DNA from: Symbiodinium natans | Lineage: Eukaryota; Sar; Dinophyceae; Suessiales; Symbiodiniaceae | DNA length: 45,000 nucleotides | Direction: 5' to 3' | Assembly (NCBI GenBank): GCA_905221605.1 | Contig: CAJNDS010000723.1 | Span: forward strand, 1-45,000 | Shown here: positions 10,665 to 20,200 of the stretch, piece after piece | Numbering within the stretch: the first letter of the stretch is position 1 | Layout: each line of letters opens with the position of its first letter | Program-made: the position numbers and the translations under genes | Notes under the pieces: model-generated | Seen by the model: the letters and a program-made list of their open reading frames with translations, nothing else | The model's database searches: none | What the model was told of the DNA's origin: nothing

Positions 10665-11157
10665 TTAGAGAAAGTTCCGATTCCAAACAAGTTCACACTT
10701 TGCCGCCTTGCTGCCTGCTGTTCTAATTTTGGGGGGAAGACTGACACAAGACTTAGACTGGAACCGACTGAGAGGCTTATTTGTTTTACTCGCAACGAGG
10801 AGCTGTGAAAGCCAGATCTGGCTTCCCGTGTGTGAAAAAAAACGCCGCAACTGGGCCCAAAAATGGCTTCCAAACTTGGGTTCCAATTTGAGGCTCCAAC
10901 CTGGGTGGCTTGTATGTTTCACACAGGAAATCCAAAATCTAGGACTCGTTTTCGGTGCCCAGAATTGAGCTGCTTTTGGAACCCATTTAAGTTCAATAAT
11001 GATTGAAATCAACTCACAGACAAACAAGATTTTTTCTATTCGATACTGCTTGCGTCAACACTGAAGAAAACAAAAAACGCCGTCGATACGCGTGTTCTTC
11101 TTGTAGCTGGTATTCAAGACAAAGGAGTCTTGCATTGTTCGCGTGCGATCTTTCTCG

Positions 11158-11345
11158 CTGTGGAGATCACTTTGGCTTCCCCACCATTTCGGGTTGATTT
11201 CTGGCCCTCTTTTTTGTGTCTCCAAAATCCACACACCTTTCACCACCCGCACAGACCTTGCACCAAAACCTGGAGAATCTGAAACCCAAGATGAGGGGCA
11301 GCAAAATTGATCGAAAAGGTAAGAAAGCTCCAGTGACCTCCACAG
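11158..11345. mobile_element. Fold-back (MITE-like) element, 188 bp
   Basis: The ends are perfectly inverted over eight bases (CTGTGGAG at left, CTCCACAG at right), and 13 of the outer 14 bases pair. The arms stay recognisably complementary for about 65 bp. The left half equals 9296-9391 and the right half equals 10574-10664, so the short element looks like the two ends of a 1.37-kb unit joined together, the usual relation of a non-autonomous derivative to its parent. No clear target-site duplication was found and the family is unknown. Confidence 0.6.
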
Positions 11346-12188
11346 CAAACTCAAGAGCAAGTCGTTCCTTGAGCACGAACGGTTCAACAGAGCTCTCTTG
11401 CCCGATGTTCAGGTGGGACCTCATCCGACGAGAACAAAGCAGCCATTGCTCCTAAGCAGCGAAGAGGAAGTGAATGCCGCGCTTACACTTACGCAGAATC
11501 ATTGGGACTGGCAAGAAGGAGCCAGCTAGAACGTACCTGCAGCGATATCGCAGCGCATCCTCGGAACACGGAACAGGATCACTAGTTCCTGGGATTGTAA
11601 TCAAGCCTTCCAAGGATGGCAAGGCGTGGAACCGTTGCTGAAAGCAAGTTCGGACGCTCTCGCATTCGGTCCATGTTTCATTGCGCTTACAACGCCAGGG
11701 CTCAATTTTTCCCTGCTTACTGCAAAAGAGACCAGCCTAAACAGCTGCCTTTAAAGGTAAATCATTTGGAACGAAAACTTTCGCCCCAAGTGGGAAGAAC
11801 GTTTGGGCAACCACGCTTTGCCATACACCCGCACCGGCTTGTTGGCGCGCAGGGCGAAAAACCCTGGAACGAGCGTGGAAAGCAGTTGGAGCCGACGGGC
11901 AAGTGGTTTCCAACAATGGCTGGCGAACACCACGGTGCCCAATGTCGCGCCGACGACCGCCACCGCTTAACCTTGTTATCTACAGAGCGACTCCGCTTGG
12001 CGGGACCTGGCAACAGCTGTATGCTCGACCGGACACCTGCGGACGAACAAGAGGCGAGCAAAAAAAAAAAATCACCACTGCACCACCACTGTTTGTCCGA
12101 CTGCTGACACCGACTGGTTGCCATTTATTTATGTTGTTGAAAGCGGCGGCTGCGGCGGCTTCGGAGTTCCTCTTGGTGCGCAAAGCAC
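11346..12188. other. Intergenic stretch without supported gene
   Basis: Overlapping frames on both strands, for instance 11616-12107, have no motif. There is a short poly-A at 12059-12070. No repeat array was seen. Confidence 0.4.
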
Positions 12189-12191
12189 GTG

Positions 12192-12400
12192 CTGCGAGTA
12201 ATCATGGCATACACTTTGTCATGTGGGGTCGACGAGATCACAGTGAAAAAAACACAGCTGCTCCGCAACTTCAATGTCCAAGTTGCACGCCAGGACGATA
12301 GGCGCATCAAAGTTATTGCCAATGGCCTGGTACGTGGGGCGGCGTCCAACTTGCAGTTGCCACTGTGTGGGGTGAAGAGAGGGGGGAGGGGGGGGGGGGG
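12192..12400 (+). pseudogene. Possible retroelement-type protein fragment, frameshifted
   Basis: The frame reads LLRNFNVQVARQDDRRIKVI then ANGL. Shifting frame around 12330 continues with WGGVQLAVAT. From memory, this resembles a repeated dinoflagellate protein segment with RRIEVVANGLP and GGVQLAVD words, but I cannot confirm it without a search. The frameshift and the run into a G-rich repeat after 12375 suggest a dead fragment. Confidence 0.25.
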
Positions 12401-12612
12401 CGAAGGGTCGAAAGCTTGAAGGGGGGCTTGAAGGGGGGGGCTTGAGGGGCTTCAGGGGAGCTTTAAGGGGGACTTCAAGGGGGGCTTTCAAGGGAGGCTG
12501 AGGGAGGCTTCAAGGGGGGCTTCAACGGGGGCTTCAACGGGGGCTAAGGGGGGACTTCAAGGGAAGCTTCACAGGGAGGCTTCAAGGAGGGCCTGAAGGG
12601 AAGGTTTGAGAC
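12375..12612 (+). repeat. G-rich degenerate tandem repeat
   Basis: Runs of four or more G alternate with GGCTTCAA or GGCTTGAA words at about 15-25-base spacing. The G-runs could form quadruplexes on this strand. A shorter complementary version (CCCCTTTCAAGCCCC) lies at about 13125-13160 beyond the 49-bp array. Confidence 0.75.
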
Positions 12613-12620
12613 GCAAGCCT

Positions 12621-13113
12621 AAACGTCGCGAAGAAGACCCAGGTGCTCGGCCTCGTAAACTGCTCCCTGCAACCCGTGCGACGCAAACCCAGAGGCCGCT
12701 TGAACTGCTCCCTGGAACCTCGCGAAGAAGGTCCAGTTAGTGGGCCTCTCAAACTGCTGCCGAAACGTCGCGAAGAAGGCCCAGTTATTAGGCCTCTTAA
12801 ACTGCTCCCTGAAACCCCTGCGAAGCAGGCCCAGTCATTAGGCCTCTTAAACTGCTTCCTGGAACCTCGCGAAAAAGGCTCAGTTATCAGGCCTCTTAAA
12901 CTGCTTCCCGAAACCCCTGCGAAGCAGGCTCAGCTATTAGACCTTCTTAAACTGCTTCCTGAAACCTCGCGAAGAAGGCCCAGTTATTAGGCCTAACTGC
13001 TTTCTGAAACCTCTGCGAAGCAGGTCCAGTTATGAGGCCTCTTAAACTGCTTCCTGTACGGGTTTCCGGGAGCAGTTTACGAGGTCTAGCACCTGGACCT
13101 TCTTCGCGCCGTT
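12621..13113. repeat. About 49-bp tandem array closed by an inverted unit
   Basis: Eight to nine forward units contain AACTGCTYCCTGAAAC followed by GCGAAG and a CAGTTATTAGGCC word. Two types alternate in part: one with TCGCGAAGAAGG and one with the small hairpin CCTGCGAAGCAGG. The last unit (about 13062-13113) is in reverse orientation and resembles the first forward unit (12621-12671) more than the inner units. Both of these outer units contain CCAGGTGCT and CCTCGTAAACTGCTCCC. Confidence 0.85.
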
Positions 13114-13700
13114 TACCCAAACCCCCCTTTCAAGCCCCTCTAAACCCCTCCCTTTGCAGCTTCTTTTGATTCCCCCTTGAAGCTCTCCCTTGCAGCCTTC
13201 CCAGCTTCCACTACAAAACATGGGGTCTTCGATTGCCACACGCACTCGAGATGGCGTCGGGTACTCGCAGGCCGAAGCCGCTTCCTAGCCTTCCGCTACA
13301 AGACATGGGGTTCTTAGCCGAGCCCGTGCCACAAACGAAATACAAAAAATAAAAATTCGAGGGGAATTTAGAATACGTTCCCAGTAAATGGGGCTGTGCC
13401 CCAACCCCCCCCGCTCTTTACTTCCAAAAAGTCTTCACTTCTTTAATTCTCGAACAATGAAAGACAAAAACAAAACGTGTGGAAGATTGTGGCTGATCAT
13501 TGATGTTTTTGTCATGTTTTGGATCAGCTTGTATAGGTTTGTTTTGCTTCGGAGTGATTGGGAATCCGTGTGATCCCATCCTCGATGGTTTATGCCTCGT
13601 TGATTTCCAAGGAAATCATACGAGTGTGTTTTTGCCCAATACGCTATTTAAAGTGAGTGTGCAGTGTGTAGGAACTTCGTTCTGAAGCTGAGTTTAAGCT
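13114..13700. other. Region upstream of the copia element, probably including its 5' LTR
   Basis: Two short similar blocks (TTCCACTACAAAACATGGGG near 13206 and TTCCGCTACAAGACATGGGG near 13289) are followed by AT-richer sequence. An LTR should lie here, but its left border cannot be placed because no 3' LTR partner is visible. Confidence 0.4.
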
Positions 13701-13729
13701 CACAAGAGAGAATTCGTTTAGTTTGTGCA

Positions 13730-13750
13730 CTTCGTGACTTTTGGCTCAAG
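13730..13750 (+). other. Dinoflagellate spliced-leader-like motif
   Basis: TTTTGGCTCAAG (13739-13750) matches the 3' 12 bases of the conserved 22-base dinoflagellate spliced leader. The bases before it (CTTCGTGAC) can be aligned to the rest of the leader with two deletions and a few mismatches. A random exact 12-mer is expected about 0.005 times in 45 kb on both strands. It lies 101 bp before the inferred end of the 5' LTR. Confidence 0.5.
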
Positions 13751-13853
13751 TGGCTCTGACTGTGAAAAAGAGAGAGCTGTCCGCACTTGTGTGAGAGGTC
13801 AGGGTTCGTGCTTTCAAGGGAAAAGGTACCAGAGGGACCTTCGTTTTTTCACG

Positions 13854-13865
13854 TGGTAGCGGAGC
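13854..13865 (+). other. Candidate primer-binding site
   Basis: TGGTAGCGGAGC resembles the complement of an initiator tRNA-Met 3' end, matching about 10 of 12 bases of the common forms beginning TGGTA. It follows TTTTTTCA and a 2-base spacer. A CA end to the LTR followed by one to three bases and then TGG is the classic copia arrangement, so the 5' LTR would end at 13851. Confidence 0.45.
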
Positions 13866-13891
13866 TTGTGCCTTGTGGTACGAGCCCGTGT

Positions 13892-14257
13892 ATGGTCTTT
13901 GGTTGTCTGTCAGGACTCTGTGAGTGCCTGGAGGCAAGTTTGGGATTGGAGCCCAGACTGCCAGTGGACCGGAATCTCTTGTACTCGGACCGTGTAAGTG
14001 AGTACCGGGAAGCCTACCCTGTGAGGAGGCGGATCCGGACTCATCAGGCTTGGAAGCAGTTGGTTCAGCGGCTGTTGAGGCACTTTGGAGCCCGGGCAAG
14101 GTGGTTTGTCTGGAACTGGATTGGTTGTGACCGATCTTGGAGGAATACGGTGCTTGGTAGAGTAGAACTAAGGTTCTTCAGGAGCCTGGACCATCTGGTG
14201 TTGGTGAGAGAATTTTCGCCAGAAGACGTTGTGGAGAGACTGCAGGCTGGAGCCTGA
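13892..14257 (+). CDS. Leader ORF of the copia element, unrecognised
   Basis: A 121-codon frame begins at ATG 13892, 27 bases after the candidate primer-binding site, and ends in TGA at 14255-14257. That is 11 bases before the Gag-Pol ATG, which is in another frame. It is rich in Arg, Trp, Leu and Val (for example RARWFVWNWIG and FSPEDVVERLQAG), with a basic helical look. I recognise no domain. Its frame is also open upstream to about 13787 without an ATG. It could be a real first protein, a translated leader controlling Gag-Pol, or a conserved RNA structure that happens to be open. Conservation in other copies would decide. Confidence 0.45.
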   Translation: MVFGCLSGLCECLEASLGLEPRLPVDRNLLYSDRVSEYREAYPVRRRIRTHQAWKQLVQRLLRHFGARARWFVWNWIGCDRSWRNTVLGRVELRFFRSLDHLVLVREFSPEDVVERLQAGA

Positions 14258-14268
14258 GTTCAGGAACT

Positions 14269-17200
14269 ATGTTGAATACACCCCCACGACATACCAGTGG
14301 AGCTCATGTGAGGAGTCCAAGAGGTGGACGAGAGCGTGGAAGCTCTGTGCCCATCATGGATGCTGAGACAAGGCGAAGGGTAGACCCTTTTCCGGGTTTG
14401 GGAAATCCCAACCCACTGTGGGTGCAAGGTTTGGCACAAGGAAGCCAACCTGTGTATGGCCCAGTGCCCAGAGGTCGAACTCCCGCCAGAAGCCCTCATG
14501 GGGTAGCTACTGGAGCACCCCAACAGACAATGGGAGGCCCTTCGTTTCCCCCTGGTTTGCCTCAGCAAGCGGTAGGAAGTCCTTCGTTACCACCAGGACT
14601 ATCCACTGGACCTCCTCAACCTGTGGTGACACCATCACAAACATCACCCGACGTGCAAGGGTTGACGAGACAAGTGCGAGAATTGGAAAGCATGATGCAG
14701 CAACTGGTTGTGCAGCAACAGCAGTTTATGCAAACGATGACTTCGTCCATGGTGCAGCAACAGCAGCAGCATCAGCAGTGGATGATACAGCAGCATCAGC
14801 AACAGCAGCCACAGCAACAGCAACAGGTGAATCCCCCCTTACCTCAGGATGGTGTTCCTGAGAACATGCCCAGTTCTTCTTCGGGATGTCAAGGTGCATC
14901 GCCAGTGGGTACTCCTGCGAAGGGGACCCAGCTTTTTCGGATGGCGAGCCCAAGTCCCCCACTGAGACCTCCACCTCTGGAGCAAGAAAGTGAAAGGGAT
15001 GTGTTTGCTCGATCGGACAAATGGTTGCCCAGTTTGCCGACCATTGACTTTTCGTCTTGGAAGGATCGCATCTCTGAAGCTCTTGGATTCTTGACCTGGA
15101 TGGAGAAGCTGACCAGTTGGGTTGGTTTGGGTTCAGAAGTGTTTCCCAATGAGCTCATGCATGCGGTGAAGACTCAAGAAGAGTCTCGGCTGAAACAGGA
15201 TCGACTTACTGTGGAGCAACAGAAGAGGTCGACGAGGCTGATGCACATCCTGCGACAGACTTTTGCAAATCATGAGAAGAGTTCTCTGATTTTGCAGACA
15301 TATGTTGAAAGTGAGAGCACTTATCAACAATCTGGTTTTGTGGCTTTGAGATTGCTGGCGAAGGAGTTTTGCCTGAAGTCGCGAGCTGAATGCCTGTTCT
15401 TTCGGTCGCAGCTGGTGAATCAAACCGTGAAAGCACCCAGTATTCCGGAGATCATTCGAAAGATTGAGCATGAGTTGAACAAGTACACCAAGCTGCTCAA
15501 TAGTCTTGATCCCGATGTGCATGCTGGTGGTTTGCAGATCCAAGAAGCGGATTCGGTTATGGTTTTGCTGCGCAGTTTGCCAGATCGGTGTAGAAGCCAT
15601 TGCTTGTTGCATGGCGATAGTGAATCGTTTGAAGATCTGAAAAGAGTTGCTCTGAAGTTTGAGGTGCAACAAAGGGTGTGGTCAGAAGCCCCTGGCACGA
15701 AGCTTCAACCTTTTCGAGATCCCAATGAGGGAAAGGGCAACGAAGGAAAACCAAAAGGCAAAGGAAAGGAACAGAAAGGCAAGCGCGAATCAAGCAAAGG
15801 TGCTGGCAAACGAGCTTCAAGCCAGAACAAGAAGGATGTGGAGTGCTATGTGTGTGGTGGAAAGGGACATTATGCCCGCGATTGCTGGTATAAGGAGGGA
15901 GATTCAGGCAAGAAGCCCAATTCCCCCAATGCTAAGGCGAAAGCCAAGGCAAAAGGAGATCCCAAGAAGAAGCCCGAAAAGGGAAAGCCCAAAGGAAAAG
16001 GCAAAGGAAAGGGGAAGACAGTTGCTGAAGTCTCCCAAGAGGGTGAGTCGAGTGACTACCAGCTAACTGGAGGTGAATGGAATGAACCTGAGTCAGAGGC
16101 CCGAGTGGAATCTGTGTTGCAACCTCTGGAAGAATTGCTCGATGAAGTGAGAAAAGAGTGGATTCCCCGGAGTACTGATGAGATAGATTGGTCATGGGAA
16201 GTTGAGACGAGAGTCCGGATTGCCGAGTTGGAGCATCGGATCTCTACCGATTTATCTCAGATGTTGCCATCTAAGTCAGTTCGGTCTTTGATGAAACCTC
16301 CGATGAATCAAGTCAAAAGCATGGAAAAGGATGATGCAAGCAAATGGTGGTTGATTGACTCAGGAGCATCGGTGACTGTGATTGCGAAAAGATACTTGGA
16401 TGAGTTCCAGATCTTGGATCGGAAGGCGTTGGGACCTAATGAGAGGTACTCAGCAGCCAACGATACCCCGGTGAATGTCTTCGAGCGAGTTCGCATCCGA
16501 GCCTTGCTGCCTATGTATGAAGGAAAGCAGTATCTTGGTTTGACATCGGTGTGTGTGACTGGAGTTGTAGCAGATGTGGCTCACAACATCTTGAGCACCG
16601 AGCAGATGGTGAATACTGGTTGGGAAGTGAAGTTCACTCGAAGAGAGATTTCGCTGCGACACGAGAAGAAAGGAGTCATGGGATATGGAGTATCCTGGGC
16701 TGGATGTCCTTGGATCTACCTGCAAGGTGATGCTGGAAAGCGAAAGAAAGTAACCTTTGGAAGAACTGAGGTTCGACCCATGGATGTGGATGATGGCCAA
16801 CGACCGATGGAGGTTGATCAGATGCAGTCAGTGCAGTCAATGACCAAGAAAAAGCAAGAAGAAATGGAGCTGCATCGGATGCGAGGCCACATTCCTTTTT
16901 CGTCCGAATGTCCTCATTGTCGGATGACAAGAGGAACAACCCAGCATCGTCGGACCAAGGATGCTCAAGACCGACCCGTGGCGTTGCAAGCAGATTTCTG
17001 CTTCATCAACCTGGTAACTGGTACTTTTGCGAAAGACCAGCCGACGGCTCCCAACATGAAAGTACTGGTCATGACTGAAATGTCAACCAGAATGATTGGA
17101 TGTCTGTTGGTAGGGACCAATGCTGACAATACCTCCAGCTGGATTCGTTATTGGATGAATGCTTTCGGACTGGACATTGCAGGGTCTGCTGTACTGTTGA

Positions 17201-20200
17201 GGACAGACAGCGAGACAGCGGTGAGCGCCCTCATCAAGAGAGCCAATCTGGGGATTAGGATTGTGACCCAAAGAGCACCTCCGCAGGGACATGAAGCGGT
17301 TGGTGGTGTGGAAAGGGCAGTGAGAACACTCAAGGAGTTGTTCAGCACGGTGAGGTTGGATCTACGAGCGCAGGGCTTTGACTTGAAGAGAAGTCCTCGA
17401 GCGTTTGAGTTTGGTCTGATTTACTGTGCTGCAATGCACAATCACCATGCAGCTGCCTTTGATGGGAAGAAATCACCCCAGGAGTTGGTACTACAGAGAT
17501 CCCTCCATGAGTGTGGATCGTCGTTGATAGGTGCTACAGTTCTGGCTGAGCTACCGGATTCGATGAAAACCACGGCGCTCTCCCGGTTTGTGGAAGCAGC
17601 CTATGTGTACCCTGAAGTTGGTGGCTTGACTCATGTTGTGAGTGCCATGGTGGATGGTTGTCCAAAACACTTTCGAGCAAAGTCCATCAAGCACATCGTT
17701 CCGTTGAAGATTGGGTTGGAGCATTGTCAACATTTGCTCAAGGAGCATGATCCATCGGATACATTGGCTCCCCCGATTCTGAAGGAGAAAGAGGATGGTG
17801 TGCCCGATCGGATTGAAGGTGAAGCGGACAAGGCCTTTGAGGGCCGAGTGTCTGATGGACCGACCACAGACATGAGCAAAGTTGGACCTCCAGCTGCATG
17901 GGTGAAGGAACATGGTGGCACAGCGAACTGTCCTGCGTGTGGTCCAAAAAGAGGAAAAGCCAACCACAATGCTGAATGCCGAAAACGGTATGATGATTGG
18001 TTGAAAGCTCAACGACAACGGTTGGAATCGAAAGAACCAACAGAGGAAACTCCAAAAATGGACCAGAGAAGCTCAAAGGATGCGGGGGTGATGGAGTCTG
18101 GAAGTGAGCCTTCACTCCTGAAACGCCCGAAGATCACCTATGAGAGTCGACCAGATCCCAAGTTGGAGGAGAGGCAAAGCGTCCCAACACCTGCGACAGA
18201 AGTTGTGGATGTTGACATGGAGGATTTTGAGGATCCAAGTTTGCCTTACCAAGGGATTCCAGATGAGGCAATGGAACCTGGATACTTCGAAGGAGAAACT
18301 CCCGCTGAGGATGAAGCGATCCCAATGGAGGAAGAAAAACCTCAAATGGATGTGGATTCAGTTCCAAATGAGTCCAGTCGAGTTCCCCGGCGTTTAGAGA
18401 GTTTAACTTCAGATGTGAACTCAGTTCCAGATGAGTCCAATCGAGTTCCCCGGCTGATCAATCGTATTTGTTTAGACCCAAGACTCGATGTGCCTCAAGG
18501 TCCTATTAAAATGGTAAGCAGTGACGAGAGTCCGAAGTTGGTACATGTGACCAATTCGATTCTGCTCAACAAGAATAGCACTTTCCCGGAGTCCATGAAG
18601 GTGTGTGGATCCCAAGTTTGGCTGGCAAGACCCACGAGTGTTCTGTCTGAGATAGATGGATGTCCATTAGATGTGGATAAAACAGTGGAAGGCCGGCGAA
18701 CTGAGCTGCAGAGTATGACTGCTCACAAAGCAGGGAGAGTGGTTGGAGCAGACGAGGCTCAGAAGTTTGCTCGTCAGCATGGGATAAAGATCATCCCAAC
18801 CCGATGGGTCATAGGCCCAAAGGTGGTGAATGGCAAGGAAGCTGTGAGAGCTCGGTGTGTGGTGCAAGACATCGCAAAGGGGAGCACAGCATCATCTTTA
18901 GGACTGAGTGCTACGACTCCTTCTTTAGAAGCGTTACGGACGCTTTTGGCCATTGCTTCGGTAGATGCTATGGATATCGCAACTTTGGATGTTAGCACTG
19001 CATTCTTGCATTCCCCCCTTCCGAAAGGATCGAAGGCGATTATCCAATTGCCCAAGGATGTTTCCGCCTGCAAGGACTATTATGTCCCGGTGTTTATGAT
19101 TCTGGATCAAGCCATGAATGGTTTGAGAGTTGCCGCCAAAGCTTGGAACTTGAAGCTGGCGACAGTTGTGAAGAAAGTTGGGTTGAAGCAATGCCCAACG
19201 GAACCTTCCGTCTTCGAGGGCACTGTGAGAGGGAAAAGATTCCTCATGTTGTGCTATGTGGACGATTTGATTCTGTGTGGCACTAGAGATGCCATTCGGT
19301 TGGTGACCGACACCCTGAACGGAGAGTTGAAGATCAAGGAAACGGGTCGAATCACTTCCACTGGTGGAAAGATCACCTTTTTGGGGCGAGAGATTGAGAG
19401 ACAAGGGAGTCATCTCAGGATGCGAGTGCCCCCGGCATACTTAGATGCCCTGTTCGAGACAGAGTTCTGTAAGGACCTGAAGGTGGTTACTGCTCCTCCG
19501 GACATCGTGAAAACGGTCGAGAAGGGCAGAGCAAGTGGTTCGGATCCTGAGTTGAGTGACACTGCAGCTGCGAGGTACAGAGCAGTACTTGGCCGGATTG
19601 CATGGTGGGGTCAGTCGAGACCTGACCTGAGTAGGTGGATGTCCATTCTTTCGCAAGGACAGTCCAAGCCAACAGCATGCTTTGAGCAAGCATTGCGACA
19701 AGTGATTAGGTTCCTAAAGGGACAATACCATGCATGGCAGTACTTTGGCCCTGATGGGAATGTACCAGACAGTGGGCCGGCGCAGCTGGAAGTGTATGCG
19801 GATGCCAGTTGGGCACCCCAAGCGTCGTTAGGACGAAGATCTGTGTCGGGCATAGCCATCTTTTATAGAGGATGCCTGATCAAGGGAATCTCTCGAGTTC
19901 AAGGGTGTGTATCGCTGAGTTCTTGTGAAGCCGAGTTGAGAGCCATCTTGACTGCGGTACAGGAGAGTGAGGGACTTGCGACTTTGATCGGTCAGTTGGC
20001 CGAGTCAGATGTCACGATCCGATTGCACACTGACAGTTCCTCAGCGAGAGCGGTTTTGCTAAACCGTGGGTTGAGTAGGCGAGTTCGCCACTTAGACATC
20101 GCTGTCTGCTATCTTCAGGAGCGGATACAGGAAGCTCAGACCTTGAAGGTCATTTGGTGCCCGACAGCGGGAATGATCGCTGACGTTCTTACAAAGTGCT

